The notes under the pieces: generated by a model | Database searches by the model: none | Seen by the model: the letters and a program-made list of their open reading frames with translations, nothing else | Told to the model about the DNA's origin: nothing | Assembly: GCA_029261715.1 (NCBI GenBank) | Contig: JAJDAT010000005.1 | Location: forward strand, 62,001-126,000 | Reading direction: 5' to 3' | Source: Nitrospinia bacterium | GTDB taxonomy: Bacteria > Nitrospinota > Nitrospinia > Nitrospinales > JAJDAT01 | Length of the DNA stretch: 64,000 nt | Part shown: piece after piece, positions 1 to 10,285 of the stretch | How positions within the stretch are numbered: the stretch's first letter is position 1 | Layout of the letters: every line of letters begins with the position of its first letter | Program-made: the position numbers and the translations under genes

Positions 1-1436
1 AAAATGTCGGAAAGAACTGCAACTTGATCGCCATCTTTTATCAATCCCATAGCGATACCAGCAACAGGAGCTTTAATCGGAACTCCAGCGTCCATTAATG
101 CGAGACTTCCTCCACAAACGGATGCCATGGAAGAGGAACCGTTAGATTCTAACACTTCCGACACAATACGAATGGTATAAGGGAAAGTTTCCTTAGTGGG
201 CAAGATAGGAAGTAGCGCTCTTTCAGCTAACATCCCATGGCCGATTTCGCGTCTTCCGGGGCTTCCAATGAACTTAACCTCTCCGGTACAGAAAGCTGGA
301 AAGTTGTAATGGAGCATGAAAGATTTATTTACCGTTCCTTCTAAGGTTTCAATTCTTTGCTCATCTTGACCAGTTCCTAAGGTGGAAACAACGAGGGCTT
401 GAGTTTCTCCTCGGGTAAAAATTCCGGAACCATGCGCTCTAGCCACGTAGCCTACTTGGCAAGAAATTGGTCGAATATCAGAAAGTCCACGTCCGTCAAT
501 CCTCACTTTTTCGTTAAGAATTTGTTTTCGAACCACATCTTTTTCGATATCGTGCAGTATGGTTTTAAGAGTGCCTTTTAAGTCGCCATCTTCATCAGGA
601 TTGAGTTCGGTTGCAATTTCACCAGTGAGCTTGTCTATGGTGTCTTGACGCTCATGTTTACTATGAATTTTTAAAGCTTCGGCTAAAGGAACGCGGAATT
701 TTTCATCAGCCTTACTTACTAAGTCCGCATCAAACTCTTCAGCAACAACGGTAATTTTTTCCTTGCTTATTTTTGCCTTTAATTCTAATTGCAAATCGAT
801 CATTTTCTTTATTTGCTCATGACCGAATTCGAGCCCATCCATCATAATTTCTTCGCTTAATTCGTTGGCTCCAGCTTCGACCATTACAATTCCATCTTGA
901 GTGCCGGCCATAACCAAGTTTAAATCGCTGTCTTCAAGTTCTTTATTACTTGGGTTTAAAATGAACTCGCCATTTTTTCTACCTATTCGCGCTCCCGCAA
1001 CCGGGGTATTAAATGGAATATCTGAAATCATCAGAGCGGTAGAAGCTCCGGTAAGGGCAATGACGTCTGGGTTATTGACTTGATCGTGGGAAATAACAAA
1101 ACAAACAACTTGTGTTTCGTTTCTAAACCCATCGGGGAATAGCGGCCGAAGAGGTCGATCAATTAAGCGACAATTGAGAGTTTCTCTATCTGCGGGACGC
1201 GCTTCTCTTTTAAAATAACCACCAGGAACTTTTCCGGCAGCATAAGCTTTTTCTCTGTAATCTACTGTCAAGGGAAAGAAGTCAATTCCTTCTCTCGCAC
1301 TCTTAGCCATGGTCGCCGTTACTAAGACCATGGTATCGCCAAGCCGCACTACTACTGATCCGCCAGCTTGCTTGGCAAGGGTACCTGCTTCTAACGACAA
1401 TGTTTTTCCAAACAGGTCGGTTTCAACTTTATGCAT
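1..1436 (-). CDS. pnp: Polynucleotide phosphorylase (3' part missing)
   Basis: Phosphorolytic 3'-5' exoribonuclease of the RNA degradation machinery. The reading frame enters from the left edge and starts at the ATG at 1434-1436, so about 478 of roughly 700 residues are present. The translation shows the first RNase PH-like domain (EAGTLAKQAGGSVVVRLGDT; VDYREK; RPLRPLFP), the helical linker, and the second catalytic RNase PH-like domain beginning at ILNEKVRIDGR with FTRGETQ and NFPAFCTGE. The KH and S1 RNA-binding domains would lie beyond position 1. It is last in the rimP-nusA-infB-rbfA-truB-rpsO-pnp order, 19 bases after rpsO, which is the usual rpsO-pnp pairing. Confidence 0.97.
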   Translation of the reverse strand, partial: MHKVETDLFGKTLSLEAGTLAKQAGGSVVVRLGDTMVLVTATMAKSAREGIDFFPLTVDYREKAYAAGKVPGGYFKREARPADRETLNCRLIDRPLRPLFPDGFRNETQVVCFVISHDQVNNPDVIALTGASTALMISDIPFNTPVAGARIGRKNGEFILNPSNKELEDSDLNLVMAGTQDGIVMVEAGANELSEEIMMDGLEFGHEQIKKMIDLQLELKAKISKEKITVVAEEFDADLVSKADEKFRVPLAEALKIHSKHERQDTIDKLTGEIATELNPDEDGDLKGTLKTILHDIEKDVVRKQILNEKVRIDGRGLSDIRPISCQVGYVARAHGSGIFTRGETQALVVSTLGTGQDEQRIETLEGTVNKSFMLHYNFPAFCTGEVKFIGSPGRREIGHGMLAERALLPILPTKETFPYTIRIVSEVLESNGSSSMASVCGGSLALMDAGVPIKAPVAGIAMGLIKDGDQVAVLSDI

Positions 1437-1455
1437 TATTTTCTCCAAATAAAAT

Positions 1456-1725
1456 TTATCGCCTAATTCCCAACCGCGAGATAATATTTTTATAGCGGCT
1501 TAGATCTTCCTTTTTTAGATGGTCGAGCAACTTGCGTCTTTGACTAACAATTTTTAGTAGTCCACGACGGGAATGATGATCTTTACCATGTTCATTAAAA
1601 TGAACGTTTAAATCGGTCAATCTTTGGGTAAGTAGCGCGATCTGGACTTCTGCAGAACCAGTATCGGTTTCATGAGCCCGGTTTTCTCCAATAATGGCTG
1701 ATTTCTGTTCTTTAGCTAAGGCCAT
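1456..1725 (-). CDS. rpsO: 30S ribosomal protein S15
   Basis: Small-subunit protein that binds 16S rRNA early in assembly. The product is 89 residues, the normal S15 length, with the hallmark segments [18 protein letters not shown] and [10 protein letters not shown] and the C-terminal [15 protein letters not shown] frame extension to an upstream TTG (1740) exists. A GGAGG sequence lies 6-7 bases before the ATG at 1725 and would be inside that extension, so the ATG encoding MALAKEQKS is the real start. The gene lies between truB and pnp on the same strand. Confidence 0.98.
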   Translation of the reverse strand: MALAKEQKSAIIGENRAHETDTGSAEVQIALLTQRLTDLNVHFNEHGKDHHSRRGLLKIVSQRRKLLDHLKKEDLSRYKNIISRLGIRR

Positions 1726-1782
1726 TGTTTTTTCCTCCAAACAATACGGAAACGAAATACTTCCGCATTTGAAAACGTTTAG

Positions 1783-2772
1783 TTAATTTGTTGTTAATAC
1801 TCGTTTAAACTTAAAAACTCTATTTTCGCGGTCTGTTAATTCGTACCGCTTTTTGTCAAACATTGATTCTACTATTGCGGCTGGAACCCCAGCTCTATCT
1901 AAAATTCTGAATTTAGCTCCGCTATTAAATTCTTCGGGAACCGTTTCGATAACGCTTTTTGTTAAAAGGCTACCGTTTAGGACTTGATCTAAACATTCCG
2001 TTTTTATCCGGATTTCCGGTAAGAAACTTAGTATTTGATCAATAGGTACTATGTAACTAGAAACTTTCTCCATGTCTTCAAAACGCTCAATTTTTTCCAA
2101 ATTAATTGCGTTTTTAGATTTAAAAATACCGACTTCTTGTCTAATAAGTTTTGTCATATGTCCGCCACAACCTAGCTGTCTTCCTATATCATGGCAGAGC
2201 GTTCTCATATAAGAACCGCTTGAACACCGGACCCTAAACTTTATTCGATTATCTATTTTTTCAAAAATCTCAAGCGAGTGAATAGTTATTTTATTTGGTT
2301 TTCTCGCAACTTCAATTCCTTTCCTGGCTAACTTATACAAAGGAGTTCCATTTTGTTTTTTAGCCGAATACATTGGAGGAATTTGTTCAATTTCTCCTAT
2401 AAAATCTCTAGCGGCGTTTTCTATGTCTTTATCTTTAACATGCTCTATGGACTTTTTTGATATCACTACGCCTGTTGCGTCTTGAGTATCTGTTTCGGTG
2501 CCCAATCCTAGTTCAACAACATACTCTTTGGTTAAATCAGATAAAAACTGAATTATCCGGGTTGAACCGTTAAGAGCAATTGGTAAGACGCCTTCCGCCA
2601 TCGGGTCTAATGTGCCCAAGTGTCCAGCTTTTTTAGCTTTTAAAAGATCTTTAACTTTTTGAACCGCCTTGAACGAAGTAGGGCCAAGAGGTTTATAAAA
2701 ATTAAGAATCCCCTCTTTTATTAATTTCTCCGAGGAGTCTAGAGATTTTATCAAATCTTTCTGAGCTTTCAT
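1783..2772 (-). CDS. truB: tRNA pseudouridine(55) synthase TruB
   Basis: Makes pseudouridine 55 in the T-loop of tRNAs. The 329-residue product has the family entry motif GILNFYKPLGPTSF, the catalytic loop HLGTLDPMAEGVLP with the nucleophilic Asp, and RCSSGSYMRTL further on. The last ~80 residues look like the PUA-type C-terminal region. The ATG start gives about 20 residues before the conserved GIL motif and makes the gene overlap the 3' end of rbfA by 71 bases. No better-supported internal start was found. The neighbours are the usual rbfA upstream and rpsO downstream. Confidence 0.96.
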   Translation of the reverse strand: MKAQKDLIKSLDSSEKLIKEGILNFYKPLGPTSFKAVQKVKDLLKAKKAGHLGTLDPMAEGVLPIALNGSTRIIQFLSDLTKEYVVELGLGTETDTQDATGVVISKKSIEHVKDKDIENAARDFIGEIEQIPPMYSAKKQNGTPLYKLARKGIEVARKPNKITIHSLEIFEKIDNRIKFRVRCSSGSYMRTLCHDIGRQLGCGGHMTKLIRQEVGIFKSKNAINLEKIERFEDMEKVSSYIVPIDQILSFLPEIRIKTECLDQVLNGSLLTKSVIETVPEEFNSGAKFRILDRAGVPAAIVESMFDKKRYELTDRENRVFKFKRVLTTN

Positions 2773-3055
2773 CTTTTTGAAAATTTAAATCAGGAATATA
2801 TCGTAAATAAAGATTTTTCCCCAAAAGTCCTCGAATATAACCTTTAGCGCTGTTTAGTCCTTCAATTGTGCTTTCTGCTTCTGTATCGTTTCCAATGATA
2901 CTAACAAAAACCTTTGCATATCTCAGGTTATCCGTTAAATCAATATGAGTTACAGTAGCAAAACCAATTCTTGGATCTTTCAATCCTTTTTGAATTAACA
3001 GAGAAATCTCTTTTACAAGCAATTCCTGTAATCTTTGCGATCGTTTGAACCGCAT
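2702..3055 (-). CDS. rbfA: Ribosome-binding factor A
   Basis: Assembly factor for the 30S subunit that acts on the 16S 5' helix, important in the cold. The protein starts MRFKRSQRLQELLVKEIS and has the KH-like fold signature DPRIGFATVTHIDLT followed by LRYAKVFVSI. It is about 117 residues, typical for RbfA. The longer frame from a TTG at 3073 would overlap ylxP; the ATG at 3053-3055 comes 2 bases after the ylxP stop codon and gives the standard N-terminus. The 3' end overlaps truB by 71 bases, implying translational coupling. Confidence 0.95.
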   Translation of the reverse strand: MRFKRSQRLQELLVKEISLLIQKGLKDPRIGFATVTHIDLTDNLRYAKVFVSIIGNDTEAESTIEGLNSAKGYIRGLLGKNLYLRYIPDLNFQKDESSERFDKISRLLGEINKRGDS

Positions 3056-3057
3056 TT

Positions 3058-3375
3058 TTATAAAAACTCCCAATCTTCTTCTGGATCACCGACTGGAATC
3101 AATCTAATTTTATATGACGATAAATGAGCTAATCCCATCCAATCAATAAAATTGACTACTTGATTTAGTAGGGAATCAATGTAGGCGGAGTCCGGCCCAA
3201 TTGTCGCCACACCAATCAGCATCGTTTGCCAAATATCTTGATTTCCTACTTCCGATACTGAAATATTGAATTTCCCTTTTACTCGGTCCTTAATAGATTT
3301 TAAAACCTTCCTTTTCCCTTTTAAGGATCGATTTCCAAATAAAGCCAATTTAATTACGCAATATCCGACAGTCAT
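3058..3375 (-). CDS. ylxP: DUF503 family protein (YlxP-like)
   Basis: Small conserved protein of 105 residues belonging to the DUF503/YlxP family, which commonly sits between infB and rbfA and is thought to be linked to ribosome assembly. Seen here are the family features: VGYCVIKLALFGNRSLKGKR at the N-terminus (the SLKGKR motif is diagnostic), KGKFNISVSEVGNQDIWQ in the middle and a strand near the end. It is 16 bases after infB and 2 bases before rbfA. The biochemical function of the family is not settled. Confidence 0.9.
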   Translation of the reverse strand: MTVGYCVIKLALFGNRSLKGKRKVLKSIKDRVKGKFNISVSEVGNQDIWQTMLIGVATIGPDSAYIDSLLNQVVNFIDWMGLAHLSSYKIRLIPVGDPEEDWEFL

Positions 3376-3391
3376 AGAGACTGAAAACTCT

Positions 3392-5878
3392 TTATACCCT
3401 ACTTATTTCTTCAAGAACAAACGGCTCTACAATATCACCTTGTTTTACATCTTGATATTTTTCAAATGCCAAGCCGCACTCATAACCTGATTGAACAGAT
3501 TTAACATCGTCTTTAAAACGTCTTAGAGATCCAATTTTACCTTCATAAACTACAACACTGTCGCGAATCAACCTTGCGTTGAGGTTTCTTTCCATATTTC
3601 CCGTAAGAACGAAACAACCTGCAATAGATCCAACTTTTGGAATAGTAAAAATTTCTCGTACTTCAGCGCGCCCAATAATTTTTTCTTTGAACTTGGGAGC
3701 CAATAAACCATCCATAGCTTTTTTCATGTCGTTGATTGCATCGTAAATCACGCTATACAAATCAATCTCTACATTTTCTCTAGCCGCTAATGGAGACGCT
3801 TTTTCAGTAGGGCGGACATTAAAACCAATGATTAATGCATTTGAAGCGGAGGCTAATAAAACATCGCCTTCGGTAATTCCGCCAACCCCGTCATGTATAA
3901 CTTTAATGCGAACTTCATTAGAATCTAATTTACCAAACGCCTCTTTTACAGCTTGAATGGATCCTTGAACGTCCGCTTTAATAATTAAATTAAGCTCTTT
4001 GATTTCACCTTCAAGAATTTGTTGATGCAAGTCTTCTAAAGTAACTCTTTTATTTTGGGCTAAAGTTGTTTCGCGTTGCTGTTGCAACCTGAAGGCACTT
4101 ATGCTGCGAGCTTTCTTTTCGTCTATTACCGCCATAAATTTATCGCCAGGTTGGGGAACATCAGGTATTCCAAGAACTTCAACCGGGACTGATGGACCTG
4201 CTGAACTAATTTTTTTACCATGATGGTTCACTAAAGCTCGCACTCTACCAAAAAAACAACCAGCTATAAACGCTTGCCCTACTTTCAGTAATCCTTGTTG
4301 GATCAAAACAGTGGCTACAGGGCCGCGTCCTTTATCTAGTTTGGATTCAATTACAACCCCTTTTGCCATTAAATTGGGATTTGCTTTAAGCTCTAAAATT
4401 TCAGCTTGAAGAAGAAGTAACTCTAGCAGCTCTTTGACGCCTGTTTTTTCTAGCGCTGAAACTTCGGCGAAAATGGTTTGTCCACCCCAATCTTCCGGAA
4501 GTAATCCTTCGTCGGCCAATTGTTTTTTTACTTCATCAGGTTTGGCATCTTCTTTATCTATTTTATTGATGGCAACGACTATTGGAACATTTGCGGCTTG
4601 CGCATGGTCGATGGCTTCTTTGGTTTGAGGTTTTATGCCGTCATCTGCAGCTACAACTAAGACAACAATGTCGGTTACCTGGGCTCCTCGGGCTCTCATA
4701 GCGGTAAATGCTTCATGGCCAGGGGTGTCTAAAAATGTGATGGTGTTATTTCCGACCTTAGCTTGATAAGCTCCAATATGTTGAGTGATACCACCTTGTT
4801 CAGACTGAGTGATGTTAGTTTCTCTAATCGCGTCTAATAGGGATGTTTTGCCATGATCTACATGTCCCATTATCGTAATGATAGGCGAACGTGGGACACG
4901 GTCTTTTTCAAGGTCCTGCTCTTCTTCTTCTATACCTAGATCAGACTCAACTGAGACCTCTTCAACTTCAAAACCTAATTTGTCGGCTACTTTGGACGCC
5001 AAATTAACATCCATGGATTGGTTGATGGTAGCCATAATTCCAAATCCCATCAATTCTCGGATAATCTCATTTACAGATTTATTTACGGCTTCTGCAAAGT
5101 CGCGAATTGACATTCCGTCTCGCACTTGCACCTTTTCAAAAGTTTCATCTTCTGCTACAGGAGCTTGTTTTTCTGTAGAAGAGACAGGAGAAGCTATTGG
5201 CGTTGGAATATTTTGTTTTTTGAAGGGTTGTTTTGGAGCTTCTTGCGGCTTAGTAGAAGAGGTTTTTTTGCCTTCAGGTTCTTTTGGTTTTTCTTTTTCG
5301 TCAGGCTTAGTGATCTTTAAACCTAATTTTTTCCCAGACTTAGTGGGGTCAACTGCTGGAGCTTTGTGTTTATTAGGAGGTGTTTTTGATTTTGGCGTTG
5401 TCTTTTCAGATTCGTCTCGACCGGATTCAACTTTTTTTGGTTTCTGTTTTTCGGCTACGACTGTTTTTGTCGCGGCAGGGGTTTCTGTTTTTTCTGAAGT
5501 TTTAGGTTCCTCTTTTTTTGTATCTTTGGTTTTGCTTTCAGGAGCTTTGGCTGTCTTAGGTTTTGCTTTTGCTTTTGTTTTAGAGGGGTCTTTTTTGTCG
5601 GAACTTTCTATTTCTTTAGCTTTGGAGGTTGTCGTCTTTTTACGAGTAGGGGTTTTTGTAGAGGCTTTGGTTGTTTTCTTTGTTTTTATCGCAGCTTTAG
5701 TGGAGGCTGTTGTTTTCTTACCGCCTTGGAATTGCTCCCTAATTTTATTGGCTATATCATCGTCAATGGCACTCATATAATTCTTGACATGAATATCGTG
5801 TTTTTGAAGTTCCTCAATAATTTGGTCGTTTTGGACATTAAGTTCCAAAGCTAGTTTATTAATGCGAATATTACCCAA
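3392..5878 (-). CDS. infB: Translation initiation factor IF-2
   Basis: GTPase that brings initiator fMet-tRNA to the 30S subunit and promotes subunit joining. The 828-residue product starts with an IF2_N helical motif ([13 protein letters not shown]), then about 180 residues of low-complexity Lys/Pro/Thr/Ala sequence, then a second IF2_N region near residues 240-300. The G domain has GHVDHGKTS near residue 337, [12 protein letters not shown] and SAL, followed by domain II/III and the C-terminal fMet-tRNA-binding region. The length matches long bacterial IF-2 forms. It lies 120 bases after nusA. A long antisense frame over the linker (4878-5780) is a composition artefact. Confidence 0.98.
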   Translation of the reverse strand: MGNIRINKLALELNVQNDQIIEELQKHDIHVKNYMSAIDDDIANKIREQFQGGKKTTASTKAAIKTKKTTKASTKTPTRKKTTTSKAKEIESSDKKDPSKTKAKAKPKTAKAPESKTKDTKKEEPKTSEKTETPAATKTVVAEKQKPKKVESGRDESEKTTPKSKTPPNKHKAPAVDPTKSGKKLGLKITKPDEKEKPKEPEGKKTSSTKPQEAPKQPFKKQNIPTPIASPVSSTEKQAPVAEDETFEKVQVRDGMSIRDFAEAVNKSVNEIIRELMGFGIMATINQSMDVNLASKVADKLGFEVEEVSVESDLGIEEEEQDLEKDRVPRSPIITIMGHVDHGKTSLLDAIRETNITQSEQGGITQHIGAYQAKVGNNTITFLDTPGHEAFTAMRARGAQVTDIVVLVVAADDGIKPQTKEAIDHAQAANVPIVVAINKIDKEDAKPDEVKKQLADEGLLPEDWGGQTIFAEVSALEKTGVKELLELLLLQAEILELKANPNLMAKGVVIESKLDKGRGPVATVLIQQGLLKVGQAFIAGCFFGRVRALVNHHGKKISSAGPSVPVEVLGIPDVPQPGDKFMAVIDEKKARSISAFRLQQQRETTLAQNKRVTLEDLHQQILEGEIKELNLIIKADVQGSIQAVKEAFGKLDSNEVRIKVIHDGVGGITEGDVLLASASNALIIGFNVRPTEKASPLAARENVEIDLYSVIYDAINDMKKAMDGLLAPKFKEKIIGRAEVREIFTIPKVGSIAGCFVLTGNMERNLNARLIRDSVVVYEGKIGSLRRFKDDVKSVQSGYECGLAFEKYQDVKQGDIVEPFVLEEISRV

Positions 5879-5998
5879 GAATTTTCTCCAAAAATTTTAT
5901 CAACTTGTCGCTAAGAAATTAAGCGTCTAATTTAATTTAAAATCGTTTTATTTGTAAATAAGCGCCTGTTATTTTTATAAATCAGTTTAACGACGCTC

Positions 5999-7645
5999 TT
6001 ACGAAGCGTTTTCTAAACTATCCGTATGCTGTCTCGCCTGGTTTAAAATAGATTTAGCGGTAGCTTCGTCAATTCCATCTATTTCCAAGAGTTCTACTTC
6101 GGGAGTAACTGAAAGTTCTGCCAATGTTTGAAAGCCGTTGTCTTTCAATTTTTGAACAATAACGGGATCGACTAACTCCAATTCGTCGACAGAGTATTCT
6201 AAATCGTCAACTGAACTTTCTGATTGCTCGGAATCTGTTTCTTCTTCCTCGCCGGTTTGTGCATTAGATGCGGAAGTTTCTTCATCGGCCGTTTCAGTTT
6301 CTGAATCTTCATCTTCGCTTTCTTCTGAAACTTCATTGACTGAAGCGTTAGCAATGATCGGTTGGTTATAAATTCCACTCAAATAGGTTTGAGCTAATTT
6401 AACCAATTGACTAGCTTGTTCTTCTTCAATGCCATCAATATCGTCAAAACCTTTTTCGCCTTGAGAAACGATGTCGTCAAAACATCTTATTTCATTATCT
6501 AATAAGATTTGAATCAGGGCATCGTCCAAGTGTTCGTCTTTTGCAATTGCGCTTGTCATCTTTTCTTCCGGAGACTTCAATTGCAATAAAGGCGTTTCTT
6601 TTTCGAGAAGAGCTCTAGCTTCAGACTCGCCTTGTATATCTAGTTTCCATTTTACAAGCTTAGCCGCTAGCTTAACGTTTTGTCCTTTTTTCCCAATAGC
6701 TAAAGACATTTGATCGTCTGGGACGATAATGGACATGCTTTGCTCTTTGTGATCGACCAGAATTCGCGAGATTTTAGCGGGACTTAAGGCATTGCGCACA
6801 AAAGTTTCGGCATCTTCGGAATATTCAACGATGTCAATTTTTTCGCCGCGAAGTTCTTGAACAATGGATTGAACTCGCATTCCTCGCATTCCAACGCAAG
6901 CTCCCACAGCGTCGATATCTCGATCATTAGTTTTAACCGCAATTTTGGTTCTTCCATTAGGCTCGCGAACGATTCCCATAATTTCGACCATACCTTCGCC
7001 GATTTCTGGAACTTCAAGCTCAAACAGCCTTCGAATCAAACCAACATGAGTTCTGGAAAGGATTACGTAAGCATTTTTTGTCGATTTTCGAATTTCTAGG
7101 ACGTAGGCTCTAATTCTTTCGCCACGATTAAAAGTTTCGCGAAAAACTTGTTCTCTTCTAGGTAAAAGACCTTCAACCTTTCCCAGGTCTACAAAAATAT
7201 CGCCCCTTTCAAAACGTTGGACAATTCCATTAACTAAATCTCCTCGTTTATCTTGAAATTCGTTAAAGACGGTTTCTATTTCCGCTTCTCTCACTTTTTG
7301 CATTATTACTTGCTTAGCAAGTTGAGCGGCAATGCGACCATAATTTTCTAAAGTTTGAGGAACCCAAACAGTTTCGCCTAACCTTGCGTCAGGCGTTAAT
7401 TTAGAAGCGTCTTTCAGAGAAATTTCGCAATTAGGTTCAATGACTTGATTAGCGACGGTTTTTTCTACCAAGATCTGAATTTCACCAGTTTCTTCATCAA
7501 ACTCAGTTTCAATATTGATTTCCCCTGGGAAGCTTTTTTGGGCGGCTGTTAAAATCGCCATTTTCAAAGCATCTATAAGGACTGCGCGATCAATTCCTTT
7601 TTCGCGGCTGAGTTGTTCGATTATTGCGAGAACTTCTGGATTCAT
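5999..7645 (-). CDS. nusA: Transcription termination/antitermination factor NusA
   Basis: RNA polymerase-associated factor that affects pausing, termination and antitermination. The 548 residues show the N-terminal RNAP-binding domain (MNPEVLAIIEQLSREKGID), an S1 domain near 130-200 (GDLVNGIVQRFERGDIFVDL), two KH domains (CVGMRGMRVQSIVQELRGEK; AIGKKGQNVKLAAKL), then a helical repeat with DDIDGIEEEQA, a strongly acidic linker (~430-500) and a terminal helix-hairpin-helix-like segment EIDGIDEATAKSIL. The C-terminal acidic linker between the two repeats is longer than in short NusA forms. It is 19 bases after rimP. Confidence 0.97.
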   Translation of the reverse strand: MNPEVLAIIEQLSREKGIDRAVLIDALKMAILTAAQKSFPGEINIETEFDEETGEIQILVEKTVANQVIEPNCEISLKDASKLTPDARLGETVWVPQTLENYGRIAAQLAKQVIMQKVREAEIETVFNEFQDKRGDLVNGIVQRFERGDIFVDLGKVEGLLPRREQVFRETFNRGERIRAYVLEIRKSTKNAYVILSRTHVGLIRRLFELEVPEIGEGMVEIMGIVREPNGRTKIAVKTNDRDIDAVGACVGMRGMRVQSIVQELRGEKIDIVEYSEDAETFVRNALSPAKISRILVDHKEQSMSIIVPDDQMSLAIGKKGQNVKLAAKLVKWKLDIQGESEARALLEKETPLLQLKSPEEKMTSAIAKDEHLDDALIQILLDNEIRCFDDIVSQGEKGFDDIDGIEEEQASQLVKLAQTYLSGIYNQPIIANASVNEVSEESEDEDSETETADEETSASNAQTGEEEETDSEQSESSVDDLEYSVDELELVDPVIVQKLKDNGFQTLAELSVTPEVELLEIDGIDEATAKSILNQARQHTDSLENAS

Positions 7646-7664
7646 AAATGCCCAAACTTTTAAT

Positions 7665-8126
7665 TTAAAATTTAATATCTAATGTGGCTTTTTTGATTTC
7701 GTCAATCGGAATTGACAAAACTTCATCATCCAGCTTTAAAAACAGAAGCCCGTCTTCGGCGTTTTTGACGGTTCCGACGAACTTACTCTTTTTATTTATG
7801 GGTGAACGAGTATAGACACAAACCCGTTGGTTTAAATTTCTAAGGAGGTCTTTTTCGGATTTAAGCGGACGATCCAAACCGGGCGAAGAAACTTCAAGGA
7901 AATATTTGTCGGCTATTATGTCCTCAATCTCAATGATATCTTCAACTTGACGACTTATCTTTTGGCAATCTTTTACAGTTATTCCGCCTGTCTTATGGAT
8001 AAAAATTCTTAAAAACCAACGTGGTCCTTCTTTTTTATATTCAATATCAACTAGTTCTAAATCATCTTCAGCCAAAACCGGTTTTACCACTTCAGACACG
8101 GCGTCAACGACAGATTTTATTCCCAT
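7665..8126 (-). CDS. rimP: Ribosome maturation factor RimP
   Basis: Needed for late 30S subunit maturation. The 153-residue product has the expected N-terminal alpha/beta domain (ELVDIEYKKEGPRWFLRIFI; GGITVKDCQKISRQVE) with the conserved SSPGLDRPL motif, then an SH3-like C-terminal domain. It is the first gene of the rimP-nusA-infB operon, and the intrinsic terminator at 8205-8236 separates it from proS upstream, so its promoter should lie in the roughly 80 bases between them. Confidence 0.95.
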   Translation of the reverse strand: MGIKSVVDAVSEVVKPVLAEDDLELVDIEYKKEGPRWFLRIFIHKTGGITVKDCQKISRQVEDIIEIEDIIADKYFLEVSSPGLDRPLKSEKDLLRNLNQRVCVYTRSPINKKSKFVGTVKNAEDGLLFLKLDDEVLSIPIDEIKKATLDIKF

Positions 8127-8429
8127 TTATTATAAAAGTACCCGTTTTTTGACAGGTTTCTTCTTATCTATTATGACTTAAGTATTACGTAGTATAAAAT
8201 GCCTAAAAAAAAAGCGGGTTATGTAAACCCGCTTTTCAACGCAGACTCAACAATTTAAGTGGCATTATATTACATAAATTTTCTTTTAATATCAACCTAA
8301 ATTAAATTGATTAATTCTTTATAAAAGGGGGGTTAATCCCAATTGAAAGTTAAAAAAATGCAAACTAATCAAACGGTTGAAGTTACGAGGAAAAAGCTGT
8401 GGAAAATATGGACAACTTCAAAGTTTTAT
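8127..8429. other. Intergenic region proS/rimP
   Basis: This 303-base gap holds the intrinsic terminator at 8205-8236, which closes the proS transcript, and presumably the promoter of the rimP operon between the terminator and the rimP start. I could not pick out a convincing -35/-10 pair. No reading frame with a ribosome-binding site is visible. Confidence 0.6.
8205..8236 (-). terminator. Intrinsic terminator after proS
   Basis: A perfect 11-base-pair stem (arms 8210-8220 and 8226-8236, loop of 5) is followed on the minus strand by nine T residues (8205-8213 as A on the plus strand). It is a textbook rho-independent terminator for minus-strand transcription coming from proS, located about 190 bases after the proS stop. 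The plus-strand T-run is short, so it is mainly one-directional. Confidence 0.9.
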
Positions 8430-10139
8430 TTAAAGTGGAGCCAGAATTTCTTCTATTCGGTCTAAAATTTCGGGGAATGGGTGCAGCTGAGATTCTCCAG
8501 TTTTTCTAATTTTCACTTCAACCTGGTTCTCTTTTAGGTTTTTAGGGCCAAAAATTAATTGTAGTGGAACCCCAATTAGGTCGGCGTCTTTAAATTTAAC
8601 CCCGATTCGGTCTTTTCGATCGTCTAAAAGGGTTTCAATCCCTTTGTCCCAAAGTTTTTGATAAGCTAAATCAGAAGCCTCCTTGGTTTGTTCGTCTGCA
8701 TAATTCACCGGAAGTATAATCACTTGAAATGGAGCTAAAGGAGTGGGCCAAATAATTCCTTTTTCATCATGATTTTGTTCAATTGCCGCTGCAGCAGTTC
8801 TGCCCACCCCAATTCCGTAGCATCCCATTTCCATTGGTAAACTTTTCCCATTAGGGTCTAAGTAGTTGGCTTTTAAGGCAGAACTGTATTTTTTACCTAG
8901 AATAAATATATGGCCAACTTCAATACCCCGTTTGATTTGAATCTTTCCATCAGAACATTTTGGGCAAGGATCATTTTCTTTGGCTAATCGGATATCTCCG
9001 GATTTTTCGATTTTGAAATCCCGGTCCGGTTGAACCCCTCTAAGGTGGGTATCCTTTTCGTTACCGCCTACAATGAAATTTTTCATCAGTGGAATTGAAA
9101 GATCTGCATATACTTTTAAGCCCAAACCTGAAGGACCAATGAAACCGCAAGGAATATTAGTCGTTTTTTCTATTACTTCTGGGCTAGCGGATTCTAAGAC
9201 GGAGCAATCGATCAAATTTTTCAATTTAACTGGGTTTATTTCATGATCTCCTCGGACAAGAGCTGCTACCAGTTCTTTTTCTGTTTGAAAAATTATGGTT
9301 TTGACTAAGTTTTTTGGGGAAACCTCCAAGAAATCAGTTACTTCCGTAATAGTTTTTTTGTTAGGAGTATCCACTTTTTCCAATTCAGCCGATAGTTCGC
9401 TTTCTCCAATATCCAAAGGAACTTGAGATTCGGTTTTTTCCAAATTAGATGCATAGCTACAACTTTCGCAATAACCAATTGCATCCTCGCCAGATTCGGC
9501 TAAGACTGAAAATTCATGAGAAAAGCTGCCTCCAATAGTTCCTGAATCGGCTTCAACCATACGAAAATCTAAACCGCAACGTTTGAAAACATTGGAGTAT
9601 GCTACCTTCGTTTTTTCGTAGGTCTCCTTAGCGCAATTTTCATCGGTATGAAAGCTATAAGCGTCTTTCATCATAAATTCTCGACCCCGCATAATTCCAA
9701 AGCGAGGTCGAACCTCGTCTCTAAATTTAGTTTGGATCTGATAAAACATTAATGGCAGTTGTTTATAGGACTTTATCTCTTTACGAACAAGGTCGGTAAT
9801 GACCTCTTCATGAGTTGGGCCGTAACAAAACTCACGGCCATGTCTGTCTTTAATTCGAAGTAACTCTTTGCCGTAAAAATCCCAACGTCCACTTTCCTGC
9901 CATAATTCTGCCGGTTGAATGCTCGGTAAAAAAGTTTCTAGACCGCCAATTCGGTTCATTTCTTCCCGAATAATGTTTTCCACTTTTCGGAGAACTTTGA
10001 GTCCCAAGGGTAAGACAGAGTATATACCCGCCGCTAGTTTTCTTATCATTCCAGCGCGTACCATTAATTTATGGCTGATAACCTCAGCGTCGGTTGGAGA
10101 TTCTTTATGTGTTGGAATAAATGATTGAGAAACGCGCAT
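8430..10139 (-). CDS. proS: Prolyl-tRNA synthetase (bacterial type, with editing domain)
   Basis: Class II aminoacyl-tRNA synthetase that charges tRNA-Pro. The 569-residue product shows motif 1 around the N-terminal helices, motif 2 FRDEVRPRFGIMRGREF, motif 3 CYGIGVGRTAAAAIEQN, and the anticodon-binding domain at the C-terminus. Between motifs 2 and 3 (about residues 220-390) is the YbaK-like INS insertion that removes mischarged alanine, so this is the bacterial ProS type. The start MRVSQSFIPTHKESP is the standard N-terminus. Its transcript appears to end at the 8205-8236 terminator. Confidence 0.98.
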   Translation of the reverse strand: MRVSQSFIPTHKESPTDAEVISHKLMVRAGMIRKLAAGIYSVLPLGLKVLRKVENIIREEMNRIGGLETFLPSIQPAELWQESGRWDFYGKELLRIKDRHGREFCYGPTHEEVITDLVRKEIKSYKQLPLMFYQIQTKFRDEVRPRFGIMRGREFMMKDAYSFHTDENCAKETYEKTKVAYSNVFKRCGLDFRMVEADSGTIGGSFSHEFSVLAESGEDAIGYCESCSYASNLEKTESQVPLDIGESELSAELEKVDTPNKKTITEVTDFLEVSPKNLVKTIIFQTEKELVAALVRGDHEINPVKLKNLIDCSVLESASPEVIEKTTNIPCGFIGPSGLGLKVYADLSIPLMKNFIVGGNEKDTHLRGVQPDRDFKIEKSGDIRLAKENDPCPKCSDGKIQIKRGIEVGHIFILGKKYSSALKANYLDPNGKSLPMEMGCYGIGVGRTAAAAIEQNHDEKGIIWPTPLAPFQVIILPVNYADEQTKEASDLAYQKLWDKGIETLLDDRKDRIGVKFKDADLIGVPLQLIFGPKNLKENQVEVKIRKTGESQLHPFPEILDRIEEILAPL

Positions 10140-10285
10140 GACTAATTATTAAATAACTTATTTTAAATTTTAGATTTAAGGAACGTAGGTTTTTTAAAGG
10201 AAATTTTACAAAAGCGCAAGCGTTGAATTGTTTGTGGTCTGGTTTTTGGGCGATGGCCTTATTTGAGGTCCTATTGGCTCATTAA

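Noticed and set aside
4878-5780. 300-codon plus-strand frame antisense to infB
   Set aside because: It mirrors the low-complexity Lys/Pro-rich linker of IF-2; the repeated Ser/Phe/Val composition comes from that, and there is no SD.
10140-10285. Possible RNA gene in the gap upstream of proS
   Set aside because: No cloverleaf or conserved tRNA box could be found.
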